The notes: generated by a model not told the origin, from the sequence alone. Shown: positions 9,601 to 17,960, counted from the first letter of the stretch. The stretch is DNA of 18,061 nt from an uncultured Muribaculaceae bacterium (GCA_910584525.1 CAJUAT010000052.1:1-18061); one strand, 5' to 3'. Numbers and translations are program-made.

Positions 9601-12027
9601 TTCCAGTGCCACCAGGGCGTCTGCAAACACATTGGCATCTCCGGCATTGAATAAGTTGATTACTATCTTTCTGCTGTATGGATGCGACTTGACAAAGTTT
9701 TCAAGGTGTCGTTTTACAAGCGCAAGAGTCACGTCGCTGTCTATCTGTTGGTCGCGGGTGATGTTGAGCAAAGACGCCACGTATGACTTCAGCTGACGGT
9801 TCTCCGATGAGAAATCCTGCTTGGAATTTGTATCACCAAGGGCATAGAAACCCCAGCCGAAAGTAAGCTCACCGACATACTGATAGATTGACAGAGCTCC
9901 TTGCGTAAGAACAAGCGGAGCAACTTCAAGAGCGAGCTCTCCCATGAATAGCCTGTCAAGTTTCCGATACCACTGCTTACGCAGCTTTTCATCATCCTTG
10001 GTGCGTGTCTCCCAATCTTTGAACAAGCGGAACAGATTGCACATCCAGGCAAGACGAAGTGGATGAAAGGGTGGGAGAAGCTTGACATTCGACTTGCTCC
10101 CGTCAGGCATCTCCACGGTCATCAATATTGTGTCTATATTGGGTATCGAGGCCACTTCCTGTTCATCGAGGCTCACTCCGATAAGTTCCTGCTGCCACTT
10201 AGTGAATGCCGTTACATATTCCTCGACCTTATCCACATGAAGATATAGCGGGAATGTCGCCAGAACTCCACTTTCAGATGCTCCGGAGTCCTGAATCATG
10301 CGGAACACTTCCTTGCGTAATTCAATCAATTCTTCAGGCACTTTGATATTGCCTGACAGGGCATGAAAGTGCATGTCCTGAATCTTTGTCTCTGTCGGGT
10401 TGCCGCTTACTTCCGCATCAAGCCATCCCAATTCATCTGAATGGCGGTAGAATGCACGCTCCATCTCAAGAAGTTTCTTGGGCACCTGTATGGTATAGGC
10501 GTAAGCCGAGCCGAAATCAAAGGCGAATACATCGTTGAGTGATCCCTCTTTCCATGAAGTTTGCTGAATCTCCGGATCTTTGAACTCCTCGCCTTTACGA
10601 AGGGCATCGGTCATGTAATGGAAGTATGCCTGAAGCACAAGATCAGGATGACTGCGTTTCTGACGCTCCAGATCGTCGTCGGATGTGGGTTCGTCTTCAT
10701 CTGATTCCTGATTATGTATAGTAAAGACAGTTGTGTCGTTGGCCATAAGAGCCATTACCTCCTGCTGATACTGAACTTTAGTTACAGTAGGATCCTGTTT
10801 ATGACGCTCTTCCCATCCTGCCTGAATATCTTCTGACCTGAAAGGATTGTCAATATCCAAGGTCTGGGCATCTTCGTCAAGTACATGGGCACGCAGAAAG
10901 TATGAACCATTATCATATTCCCCAGCCGGAATCTTGATGCTTACAGTCTTGGAGGCTCCGGTGGTCGCAGGAAGTTTCGCTTTTTTTATCTCTCCCAGCA
11001 CATTGAAGTCGGGAAACTTGACTATTTCGAGAGAATAAGAACGAATTTTGTCACACTTTTTCGGTGTTGGGTTGAATCCGAGTTTGACTTTGACTGTGGA
11101 GGCTTTGCCGGGCGGAATCTGAAGCACGTATTCTCCATCGAGATTTCGCACGAGTTCAGTGCGCAGGTTGGTTCCTGGCACAAGGTCCGCGATTACGTAG
11201 ATTTCATCCTGCTGATTGATATCCTTTGACAATTCCCACTTGGAGAAATGCAAATCCTCATGATTTTCATGAATGTCACGGCATAGGGTGTCTATGTCGA
11301 GAATATTGTCCTGATTGGTCAGGAGTTTGATGAGTTCTTTCTGAATCGTTCCGGACTTAATGGGGAGTGCCGAAACCCGGTCGATGACCGATGCCGAGAA
11401 ATCACCGAGAATCTCAACGCATATCGCATTATAGCGAAGACGACGCGACAGATTTTCACCGGCCTCGGTCAGCTTTGAATCCGGAAGGAGTCCGAAGTGG
11501 AAAAGACCCTCTCCGAATGCGTCATCCCGCCATTCATTAAGCTCCAGATAGAGAAGATAGTTGATAATGGAGCCATCGGAGAGACGACCGGCACGTCCAA
11601 CCTCCTCTAAGATTGTCCGGAACAAAATCTCCTTATCGTCGGGTACATTCCTCCTCAATGTCGCAAGGAAACAGTCGAGAAGCGAGGAGGCTGAAAGATT
11701 CTTGAAAGTCGCGTCGCCATATGAATCTTCCGCCGCCGCACGATTGTTGACAGGCACCAGCACAAGTAATCCTTTCGACTCATCATTACGAAGTTCGATA
11801 AGCTTCGTGGCGTGGATAAATCCCTCACCTGTCTCATCCTCTGAAAGAATATAGGTATCGATTGACTTGTTGATATCTTTCACGAGCGGATAAAGGCGGC
11901 GCAGTTCCTCCATTGCAAATCCGGTAACCTTCATGCAGTGTCCCGGCTTGGCCAGTTTAATCTCATCCTTCCAGACTTCGCAAGCCAGGGAGAGAAATTT
12001 GTCGTAATATAATTTTCTTATATCCAT
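6613..12027 (-). CDS. HerA/FtsK-type ATPase with internal PD-(D/E)XK-like nuclease motif (DptH/MAD8-like)
   Basis: The 1804-aa protein has four visible parts. Residues 1-270 are an unassigned, mostly helical N-terminus. Residues about 275-400 look beta-rich. Residues about 560-1000 are unassigned but contain PPFHPLRLAW (652-661). Near 1110-1200 there is a segment with D1147-x11-E1159-I-K1161 on adjacent predicted strands, the pattern of a PD-(D/E)XK nuclease. A charged, Pro/Ser/Glu-rich and probably disordered linker spans about 1320-1405. The C-terminal 400 residues are a HerA/DUF87-type motor: Walker A GVQGAGKS (1445-1452), a beta strand RLIIVDL (1635-1641), Walker B FIVFDEAH (1676-1683), sensor-like IASQDP with Q1714, and R1734 as a possible arginine finger. 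HerA-type ATPases form hexameric DNA pumps. Coupled to a nuclease this would suit DNA translocation and cutting. The start ATG shares its A with the stop of the upstream gene (TGATG). The size and LFGVQG-GKSYT style of the P-loop recall DptH of DndFGH and MAD8 of MADS; that is recollection, not a search result. No transmembrane segments are seen. Confidence 0.85.
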   Translation of the reverse strand: MDIRKLYYDKFLSLACEVWKDEIKLAKPGHCMKVTGFAMEELRRLYPLVKDINKSIDTYILSEDETGEGFIHATKLIELRNDESKGLLVLVPVNNRAAAEDSYGDATFKNLSASSLLDCFLATLRRNVPDDKEILFRTILEEVGRAGRLSDGSIINYLLYLELNEWRDDAFGEGLFHFGLLPDSKLTEAGENLSRRLRYNAICVEILGDFSASVIDRVSALPIKSGTIQKELIKLLTNQDNILDIDTLCRDIHENHEDLHFSKWELSKDINQQDEIYVIADLVPGTNLRTELVRNLDGEYVLQIPPGKASTVKVKLGFNPTPKKCDKIRSYSLEIVKFPDFNVLGEIKKAKLPATTGASKTVSIKIPAGEYDNGSYFLRAHVLDEDAQTLDIDNPFRSEDIQAGWEERHKQDPTVTKVQYQQEVMALMANDTTVFTIHNQESDEDEPTSDDDLERQKRSHPDLVLQAYFHYMTDALRKGEEFKDPEIQQTSWKEGSLNDVFAFDFGSAYAYTIQVPKKLLEMERAFYRHSDELGWLDAEVSGNPTETKIQDMHFHALSGNIKVPEELIELRKEVFRMIQDSGASESGVLATFPLYLHVDKVEEYVTAFTKWQQELIGVSLDEQEVASIPNIDTILMTVEMPDGSKSNVKLLPPFHPLRLAWMCNLFRLFKDWETRTKDDEKLRKQWYRKLDRLFMGELALEVAPLVLTQGALSIYQYVGELTFGWGFYALGDTNSKQDFSSENRQLKSYVASLLNITRDQQIDSDVTLALVKRHLENFVKSHPYSRKIVINLFNAGDANVFADALVALERAHSGDEYDYEIRLFADDRLIQPGSALKELLNPNGVVAEGAEAFAQASSNRLFPKLRFSINSINKFIADHGKYQAHISFLINPFSIDIKPVRGDMNARSFFLNGTLARTHIAGERDSDGLIWNRYFSNRQMPETITPFANEAVKLFSGIQYFLSKTLSSTSEKSVVGTSLSLNKADEMFLSFVHEVSDWVVTFDRNMGPEFYDLPMTSEGDMPYLLDYVPSQEQNTVSSFLTTRPTSEVVGLMAPMFKKFGVAIEDREMFMSLLEDVRTVSSSLVMQANTTQNKAFEVLGTTLTKRFLAKKHLMDEAFLIPIDLHKDLFEGLDSETKERADNLLVNIDVENREIIFSVIEIKCRMSLSEHEQDELEEKMMRQIENTVEALKTHFEIIDSFNDRLDRELKTLELADFLSFYAKRAARYNVLDKEIAHEYLNFLSELGDEYTLKFKKLGIIYNFSQHEKQKKSSWGETLFYSMGESVIQDILSVDKSLDTLMLAQSDEDLDFISFFEKNRKDEMLTRRRDAQRQAALIQDAEEGSSSVVPEITILPETKQPAISEVEPSRIPEESVAPVAPAFKIPETPEPENPERRKTEENYTEPKYDVLLGKNDSSNQFGILGKMANANRLIGVDLDGCNTFSLFGVQGAGKSYTIGSVVEMVMKQFSNVNKLPAPMAGVIFHYSDSMDYAPEFTSMTFPNDETSQLKRLKEVYGADAGSIEDIVLLTPESKVEMRKAEYPNVEVHPIAFDSGELQVKDWMFLLGAMGNDSAYLRVLTQIMRSIRNDLSLKNIRRGIKANSSLSNAQKELAEMRVSFAEEYIRDGEKLQRFLRPGRLIIVDLRDEFIQKDEALGLFVVMLNIFSSVLAVEGKRFNKFIVFDEAHKYMNNRELVGSISTAIREMRHKGVSVMIASQDPMSLPTEIIELSSMVILHRFNSPQWLRHVQKTLTALGSLTANDMSQLGSGEAYVWATKATDKAFTTHPVKIQIRPRVTKHGGDTIQAVK

Positions 12028-13598
12028 CAGTCCTGTATTTTGTAACGAGGTTGGATTTTCTGGAGAATGCAGGCATCGCTCAGGTCGGAATAGAAACCAA
12101 TCTGGCGCAATTTGTTCTTGAACGCATCCATATTTTCTTTGAATGCAGCGTGGGTCACGACATCGGAATCCGCGAAACGAGGCTCCTCGATGCCATTTAT
12201 AATAAGGCCGTAACGTTCGCGTATAGCCGCAGCTAAATCTTCTATCGAGAGGGGTCTGGACGCGAATATGCCATTGGCATCCTCTTCGAGAACCAAAAGT
12301 TGCACAAGTGTCTCAAGCAGTTTCGAGCCAAGTGCTCCGCGGCGGGGATGCTTCCTCGACCGCACACCGCTCGCCATGAGCATTGACTCGCTGTTTTTCA
12401 TTGTCAGGCTGTCAAGACACTGCAAATGATATTTGTGCTGATATTTGCTGCCGCCGCTTGCGTTCTCAAGCAGGTTGATATATCGCCCGAAGTAGTCGTC
12501 CGGCTCAAAGTACTGGAGCATCTTATGTATATTCTCCATCATTTCCGGGTCGTTCTTGAAATTGGCGAGGAATGAAGCATATTTGGATGAAGCCAGACTT
12601 CCCACACGCGGGCAACCGTTTGCGAGTTCTTCCAGAGCGTCCTGAACAGTATGCCCCATATTGAGCAACTCAAGCATCTCCTGCACCGCATTAATTTCAA
12701 ACGTTGTCTTGAAATAGCGGTTGAGAGAGTTCGCCAGTACCTCCATATCCTTGCATGCATAAGATGATACCTGACTGTCAAGGTTGTCGGTCACATCAAC
12801 CACCATCGACCATTCGTCGTCTATCTCAGAAGTGCCGGCACTTCTCATCTTGGGTAGTTTCCATATGAGGTTCATCTCGTATAAAGCCAGATGAAAGCCG
12901 ATGAGAATTCGGAAATACTCGATGAAGACGGCACGGGGAAGCACATCCTGGTAGACGAGAAGTCGTCGCAGGTCATCATTGAATATATCTGTCTGACGCT
13001 TCAGCAGCGGAGTCACGTTCTCCAGCTTGGTACGCGGTTGTGGCTTATCCTTGATGTCATGAATAAGACACAGGATACCGGCGGAGTCCACATCGAGACC
13101 ATGTATGTCGGTCATTTTTGATGTATCGCTGTCCCATCCGCGCTCAAGATACTTCTTGAGACCGTTCAGCACTTCCGGGGCACTCTTCAGCATGGTGTAT
13201 ATCTGGTCGGAAGCGTTGTAGTCGCGGTTGTGACTGCGGTTCTGAATCTTGTAGCTCATCAGATGCATAGGCTGGAGCGAGGCAACTTTTTCTTTTATAA
13301 CGTTGCCTCGATAGACCATCGACACAAGGTTCGCGCGGAGCCAGTCTTCCACCGCCTCCGGATTCTCGCTCACTCCTTTAACCATACCCTTTTCTTCCAG
13401 CCATTTCATTCGGGCCATAAGAGTCTCCATGTCATGCTTTTTCTTGAAGGAACCTATCTTTACCGGCAATCCTTTTGTGGAGATAAGCAGGAAAAGATTG
13501 GTGAGAACATGGTCCAGAGGCACCATTTTCGGGTCGAGAGCGGTGATATGCGGATTGCGGAAATTGATTTTCTCTTTTTTGCTCAAAGGTATGATCAT
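12027..13598 (-). CDS. Uncharacterised 523-aa operon partner, DptG/MAD7 position
   Basis: I do not recognise this protein by motif. It is soluble, mostly helical, without signal peptide, membrane segment or obvious catalytic signature. Residues about 28-76 (PLDHVLTNLF to LEEKGMVKG) could form a small winged-helix fold. The C-terminal 100 residues (from about 421, SKLLETLVQLLVL through EDLAAAIRERYG to KLRQIGFYSDLSDA and PRY) also read like a winged-helix domain. The middle third is helical, with aromatic-rich stretches. It starts with ATG overlapping the kinase stop by 4 nt (ATGA, 13595-13598) and ends sharing one base with the HerA start. Position and size match the middle subunit of the DptF-DptG-DptH restriction complex and MAD7 of MADS, so a role as adaptor or DNA-binding subunit between the kinase/ATPase and the HerA motor is a reasonable inference. 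Direct sequence evidence for function is lacking. Confidence 0.8.
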   Translation of the reverse strand: MIIPLSKKEKINFRNPHITALDPKMVPLDHVLTNLFLLISTKGLPVKIGSFKKKHDMETLMARMKWLEEKGMVKGVSENPEAVEDWLRANLVSMVYRGNVIKEKVASLQPMHLMSYKIQNRSHNRDYNASDQIYTMLKSAPEVLNGLKKYLERGWDSDTSKMTDIHGLDVDSAGILCLIHDIKDKPQPRTKLENVTPLLKRQTDIFNDDLRRLLVYQDVLPRAVFIEYFRILIGFHLALYEMNLIWKLPKMRSAGTSEIDDEWSMVVDVTDNLDSQVSSYACKDMEVLANSLNRYFKTTFEINAVQEMLELLNMGHTVQDALEELANGCPRVGSLASSKYASFLANFKNDPEMMENIHKMLQYFEPDDYFGRYINLLENASGGSKYQHKYHLQCLDSLTMKNSESMLMASGVRSRKHPRRGALGSKLLETLVQLLVLEEDANGIFASRPLSIEDLAAAIRERYGLIINGIEEPRFADSDVVTHAAFKENMDAFKNKLRQIGFYSDLSDACILQKIQPRYKIQD

Positions 13599-16500
13599 GA
13601 TTGCTTTCCGTAAAATGGTTCGACATTGAGAGTGTTGTCTTCGGCAAGACTGATGGAGTAGAATTTCTTGTTGTTCTTCGTCACAAGAATCTGGCTGTAA
13701 GTCTTGCTTTCAAGAAGATTCTTGAAGACCTGCAACTCTATGAAGCGTCCCTGAAGGTCGTTGAGAGAGGGAGAGAATCCCTTGCCTATATAGTGCAGCA
13801 TCTCATAGAGGTCAAGGCTGACTGTCAGCTTGATGTGTTTCTCGTCCCTATGCCGGAACGTGAAGCTGTCGCTTTCGTGTTCCAGATATTCCGTAAGATG
13901 CGGCGTGTGATTGACAGTAAGCTCGAAGTCGTTGATGTCGAAGAGGCGATAGCTTTTCGACAACGGGTCATTTATCCGGCTGCACGACAACAGGAGATAG
14001 TTCTCGCTTATTTCCTTATAGTCGCAACCCTCGCTCCGTGATATTGCCGTGGCTATCTTCTGCATCGTTTCCTTTAACTTCTCCGGGTTCCCCTCGTTAT
14101 CGTGAAGATACTTGTAGAAGTCACCTATGGACTGGTAAGGGAGACGGGCCTTGAAATCGGATTTTCCCTCAAAGTAGAAATGGCGTATAAATGACTGATG
14201 ACGCTCTTTGAGGAGGAAGGAGCGGTTGGGGTCTTTCTCAAGCTCGTAATATGGAAGAAGTTCATGGCGGCGGTTGAACTCCTTCAACAGATCATGGTCA
14301 CGTTCGGCAAACACCAGATAGTTTTCCTCATTCTTCCTTGTGTAGTAAAGGTCGCGGTCGATTGCCGGAATTGCTACGCGGGCAATGTCGGTGTCGCGCA
14401 GCATCTTTACCAGTCGGTCTTCGGAGTCAAGCCCTGACTGCTCGAAGCCCGCCGTCACGCGATGGAAAGGTGTAGCCGTAATATTGAAGTAATAATACTG
14501 CCAATAATATTCCGGGTCAAAATTGTCGGCGTTGATATTGGCCAACATAGTCTTGACCTGATCGCAGGAATGGTCGTGCGTGAGCATGAAGGCGATGAAC
14601 GAGCGCAGGTCGCGCATCGTGATGTGAAGCTCGCGCTTGTAGACTACAGTGCGGAGCAACCATTCCAGACGGTTGATGATCTCATCACCGGCGCTGGAGT
14701 CCTGGAAACTCTCTACATTGTACTTGATGAAGCATCTGTCGGCCACCGGGCATCCCTTGCACTTCTGCCATAAGTCGTGGCGTGTCAATGCCTTGATCTG
14801 CCGGTGCAGCAGACTCGGTTCGTCGTCGGTGCGCGCTGTCACGGATCGATGATTGAGATTGATCACCATAAGACCCGGTATCAGTGCCGTATGGCCCTCC
14901 TTTCTGAAATACTCCTCGATATTATCCTCCAGATTTTTGAACTCGGGGCGCGTGGAGAGAAAATCAACCAGTCGTCCTTCATTGATGGCTATTATACGAC
15001 CCTCCGCCGACTTTGAATAGTCATCAAGTCCGGCAAAGGGCCTGAAAAATCTGTCAAGCACCTCTGTGTTGGTCAGGTTTTCCTCGTCCTGCGAGCCGTC
15101 GTAGTTGCTCTCGAACGGCACGCCGTTTATCACAAAGCGACTGCCATTGTTGGTTTCCAGGCGCTCTGCAAACGGATCGAGACTTTCCACATGGTGTATG
15201 AAGGCGGTTTTACCGTCACCGGCATTACCTGTGATGATAACCAATTTGTATTTCAGAGCCTTGATGTCTTGGATAAGTTTCTTATCCAGCCTGGTCTCGG
15301 TGTAAGTCAGGCTATCGAAGGGCGACTTGGTGAGTCCTGCTCTCGTGCCTCGGTTGCCGTGGCTGCTCTGGCTGTAAAGCGAATTGAGGTAATCCACAAT
15401 GTCGCTTACACCCTTGAAGGTGATCTGAACCACCTCGGGGGCCTTCTTCAGCATCCCGTCAATTCCGATTTCATTCAGAGCCTCAAGCATTGCCTTTGCG
15501 GTCGGGAAACGCTTGGTGCGGTCGGTGACCAAGGCTCGCATCACAAACCTGGCGAATTCGTCAGAAAGGTCATTGCGGTAATTGAGAATGTCGGTGGCCG
15601 GCGATTTCAGATTGGGAAAAGGATTGCTTCCCGGCCATGGATAGTTATGGGCCAAGAGCTCATAAAGGGTCACTCCCAGCGAGAATGTGTCGGCTGATTT
15701 ATCCCAGTCTATGCGTTTGCTGCTCTGGATAAGATCCGGAGCGAGATATGGCAGTGTGCCTCCGAATGATTTGTCCTCTGTCGAAGTCGAGATATTGAAG
15801 TCAATCAGCACATATCTTTCGCGCCTGTGCCACATGATGTTGTTGGGCTTGATGTCTCGATGGAAGATGGGCACCTCGCGCTCCTGCATATACACAAGAG
15901 CATCAAGAATCTGCTTCAGCATCTTGTATATCTCGCTCATCGGCAGCTTGAGGTCGCCTTTGTCCTTGGTGTAATCGCTCAGGTTGTCACCATCCAACAG
16001 TTCCATAAGCGTGAAGAACATTCCCTGGTCTGTCTGGCCGTTGTATACGAATTTGACTATATTGCGATGGTTGAGGTCTCTCAGTGCCTCGAATTCTTTT
16101 TGGGTTTCCGAGGCGGCCAGTTCGCGGTCGAATATCTTTGCGGCGTAATACTGGTTTTGGGTGCGGTGAAGAGTACGGAACACTCGGCCGAACCCCCCTT
16201 TCCCCAATTCATCATAGAGCACCAGGTCATTGTTGATTTCATCGCCACTCTTCAGGTCTTTCAAATCCGTCAGTTTCTTCTCTTCCGTTTTTGACCGGGC
16301 CGGTTGGGTTTTCCCAAAAGCATTATCGGCAATAAAGTCAATGAGTTCCTGCGCCTCCTGCCAACGCTTGTCCATGTTGGCGGTTACAGTGTGGGCCACC
16401 AGCGAGTCGACCCATTTGGGAAGGTCGGGTACGATGGCGGTAGGCATCTCTTCGGGTGCCAGTTCTCCACCCTTGAGTTTGAATATCAGCGAGCTCTCGA

Positions 16501-17713
16501 AAGGCAAACGCCCTGTCATCAGCTCATAGACGATGACACCGAGAGAGAAAAGGTCGCTCGACCCATTCACCTCGTCTTCTTCAAGTTCGGGAGCCGAGTA
16601 AGGGCTGTTCTGTATATTCAGCAAGGAACGAACCGTATATTTATTGTTGCTGTGGGCCACTAACCATGCCGAATTGAAATTGCCGAGCTGTGCGGTGCCG
16701 TCGTTGAGAATATAGATATTCTCCGGGCTGACGGCACGGTGGAAAATGCACTCCTCGTGCGCTGTTTTCAGTGCCTTGGCTATGTCGGTGATGATTTTGA
16801 ATTTCTCAATCTGAAGGAACGTCCGTGTACGTAGTTTCGCCTTAAGGGTGCAGTCGTTCATCCAATCCGATATTTCGTAGAACACTGTCTCGTCATCGCT
16901 GAAATGATACTCCGATTTGAAAATATATGGAGAACCGCTCATCAGCTTCTGCGCGTTGTCTGCGTTCGTCACCTTATTGCGGAATGTCTCCAACGCCCCG
17001 GGACTCTCGTTGCGCACCAACGGATACTCCCTCACGCGATAATATTTTGTGCAGAATGCCTTTGGATGACAGAGATATTCTGTGAAATCCTCGGTCTGCT
17101 GAAGGATTTCGTCAATCTCATAGCCGGCCACTCTGGTCTTCTGCGAATGTGTGCGCTGCGAGGTGGCGCCCGACAGATACTCTGCCAAGTCGAGAGCATA
17201 CGACGCGATTTCGTCGGCCGACTTGTTTACCCTCAGGTGGTCGGTGAGGAAGGCTATCAGATCATCGCCTAAGGTGAATGTCTGGTCGTAACAGGCACTG
17301 TGAGGGTCGAGGCCGAATTTGGTCTGGCTCGGATTGCTCAACGTCACAGCCGTCACTATCCTTGCTCGCCATGCCGGATTCTTCTGCTGGATCTTGGAAG
17401 CGAGGATGCGCGATTTGTATGTGCCCGACTTGTGCGGATTCTTACGCTCGGTGCCGTTGACAAACCACAATTCATCATCACCTTGCAGATGACCGCCCCA
17501 ATCCTTGTTCTCAAGATGGTAGACGGCATGAGGTGCCACCACGATGCAGTCGTATTCAAAGAACTGGATAGCGCCGTTGATTTTAGCGGCATACTCGCCA
17601 TTGGGAATTATGTAGTAGTCATCGGGCAGTTTCACGGTCAGATAGTCGATGAGCCGTTGCTCACCGCCATTCACCGGCCCGTCGGTCTGTATCGGTTTTA
17701 ATACCTTGCCCAT
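13595..17713 (-). CDS. NERD - pseudokinase - Ser/Thr kinase - P-loop ATPase fusion (PglW/MAD6-like)
   Basis: This 1372-aa cytosolic protein has four domains. (1) Residues 1-160 are a NERD (nuclease-related) domain: GEQ (17-19), EYDCIVV with D55, and LENKDWGG with E68 and K70, so the D-x12-E-x-K nuclease-like triad is intact. (2) Residues about 230-460 have kinase C-lobe landmarks (SAPE 363-366, DLFSLGVIVYELMTGRLPF), but HRD is HRA (A327), DFG is NFN (345-347) and no glycine loop is seen, so this is a pseudokinase. (3) Residues about 495-745 are a probably active kinase: GKGGFGRV (504-511), K526, HRDIKPNN (D620, K622, N625), DFN (D638) and APD (658-660). (4) Residues about 795-1372 are a P-loop ATPase with Walker A GNAGDGKT (829-836) and a cysteine cluster C985-x2-C988-x5-C994. 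The ATG follows the HTH stop after one base. The layout suggests a sensor/regulator that phosphorylates operon partners and may use ATP for DNA surveillance. PglW of BREX type 2 and MAD6 are comparable kinases from memory; the ATPase part may match DptF. It is best viewed as the control hub of the operon. Confidence 0.9.
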   Translation of the reverse strand: MGKVLKPIQTDGPVNGGEQRLIDYLTVKLPDDYYIIPNGEYAAKINGAIQFFEYDCIVVAPHAVYHLENKDWGGHLQGDDELWFVNGTERKNPHKSGTYKSRILASKIQQKNPAWRARIVTAVTLSNPSQTKFGLDPHSACYDQTFTLGDDLIAFLTDHLRVNKSADEIASYALDLAEYLSGATSQRTHSQKTRVAGYEIDEILQQTEDFTEYLCHPKAFCTKYYRVREYPLVRNESPGALETFRNKVTNADNAQKLMSGSPYIFKSEYHFSDDETVFYEISDWMNDCTLKAKLRTRTFLQIEKFKIITDIAKALKTAHEECIFHRAVSPENIYILNDGTAQLGNFNSAWLVAHSNNKYTVRSLLNIQNSPYSAPELEEDEVNGSSDLFSLGVIVYELMTGRLPFESSLIFKLKGGELAPEEMPTAIVPDLPKWVDSLVAHTVTANMDKRWQEAQELIDFIADNAFGKTQPARSKTEEKKLTDLKDLKSGDEINNDLVLYDELGKGGFGRVFRTLHRTQNQYYAAKIFDRELAASETQKEFEALRDLNHRNIVKFVYNGQTDQGMFFTLMELLDGDNLSDYTKDKGDLKLPMSEIYKMLKQILDALVYMQEREVPIFHRDIKPNNIMWHRRERYVLIDFNISTSTEDKSFGGTLPYLAPDLIQSSKRIDWDKSADTFSLGVTLYELLAHNYPWPGSNPFPNLKSPATDILNYRNDLSDEFARFVMRALVTDRTKRFPTAKAMLEALNEIGIDGMLKKAPEVVQITFKGVSDIVDYLNSLYSQSSHGNRGTRAGLTKSPFDSLTYTETRLDKKLIQDIKALKYKLVIITGNAGDGKTAFIHHVESLDPFAERLETNNGSRFVINGVPFESNYDGSQDEENLTNTEVLDRFFRPFAGLDDYSKSAEGRIIAINEGRLVDFLSTRPEFKNLEDNIEEYFRKEGHTALIPGLMVINLNHRSVTARTDDEPSLLHRQIKALTRHDLWQKCKGCPVADRCFIKYNVESFQDSSAGDEIINRLEWLLRTVVYKRELHITMRDLRSFIAFMLTHDHSCDQVKTMLANINADNFDPEYYWQYYYFNITATPFHRVTAGFEQSGLDSEDRLVKMLRDTDIARVAIPAIDRDLYYTRKNEENYLVFAERDHDLLKEFNRRHELLPYYELEKDPNRSFLLKERHQSFIRHFYFEGKSDFKARLPYQSIGDFYKYLHDNEGNPEKLKETMQKIATAISRSEGCDYKEISENYLLLSCSRINDPLSKSYRLFDINDFELTVNHTPHLTEYLEHESDSFTFRHRDEKHIKLTVSLDLYEMLHYIGKGFSPSLNDLQGRFIELQVFKNLLESKTYSQILVTKNNKKFYSISLAEDNTLNVEPFYGKQS

Positions 17714-17714
17714 A

Positions 17715-17957
17715 TTATTTCAGTATATCATCAATATACCTCACCTCCCATTTGCCGGATTGGTTGGATCCTATATTGACAGTATCTATATTAAATTTCT
17801 TGGATAATAATTCTCGTTGGTAACGAATCTGGGCGACAGTCATTTCGAGGCGGCAGGCAATACTTTCAAGTCTCAGCGAAGGTTCATGAATCATAATGCC
17901 AAGAATTGTTTTCTGCGCTTCTGTCAGCCGTTCATCATCTCGTATTCTCAGAGTCAA
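17715..17957 (-). CDS. Small winged helix-turn-helix protein, probable regulator or truncated remnant
   Basis: The 80-aa protein begins at a TTG and ends one base before the kinase ATG. Residues 11-23 form a likely first helix (LTEAQKTILGIMI), 29-37 the second (LRLESIACR), and 40-55 the recognition helix (TVAQIRYQRELLSKKF). A short wing follows (SNQSGKWEV). It is therefore a plausible DNA-binding wHTH protein. As first gene of the operon it may autoregulate through the palindrome at 18020-18041 (inference). The start is uncertain. The same frame extends upstream through the 12-bp repeats as TNSQ/TDSQ units, but stops at a TAA just before them and offers no ATG, GTG or TTG in the repeats. The next ATG is at residue 22, inside the first helix. 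Similar 'linker repeat + HTH' ends occur on some AlbA_2/Schlafen-type ATP-binding proteins, as I recall, so this could be the surviving C-terminus of a longer broken gene rather than a complete regulator. Confidence 0.65.
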   Translation of the reverse strand: MTLRIRDDERLTEAQKTILGIMIHEPSLRLESIACRLEMTVAQIRYQRELLSKKFNIDTVNIGSNQSGKWEVRYIDDILK

Positions 17958-17960
17958 ATC

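Noticed and set aside
13430..13650. Short frames on both strands across the kinase/523-aa gene junction
   Set aside because: They overlap the ATGA junction of two well-supported genes and have no motif support.
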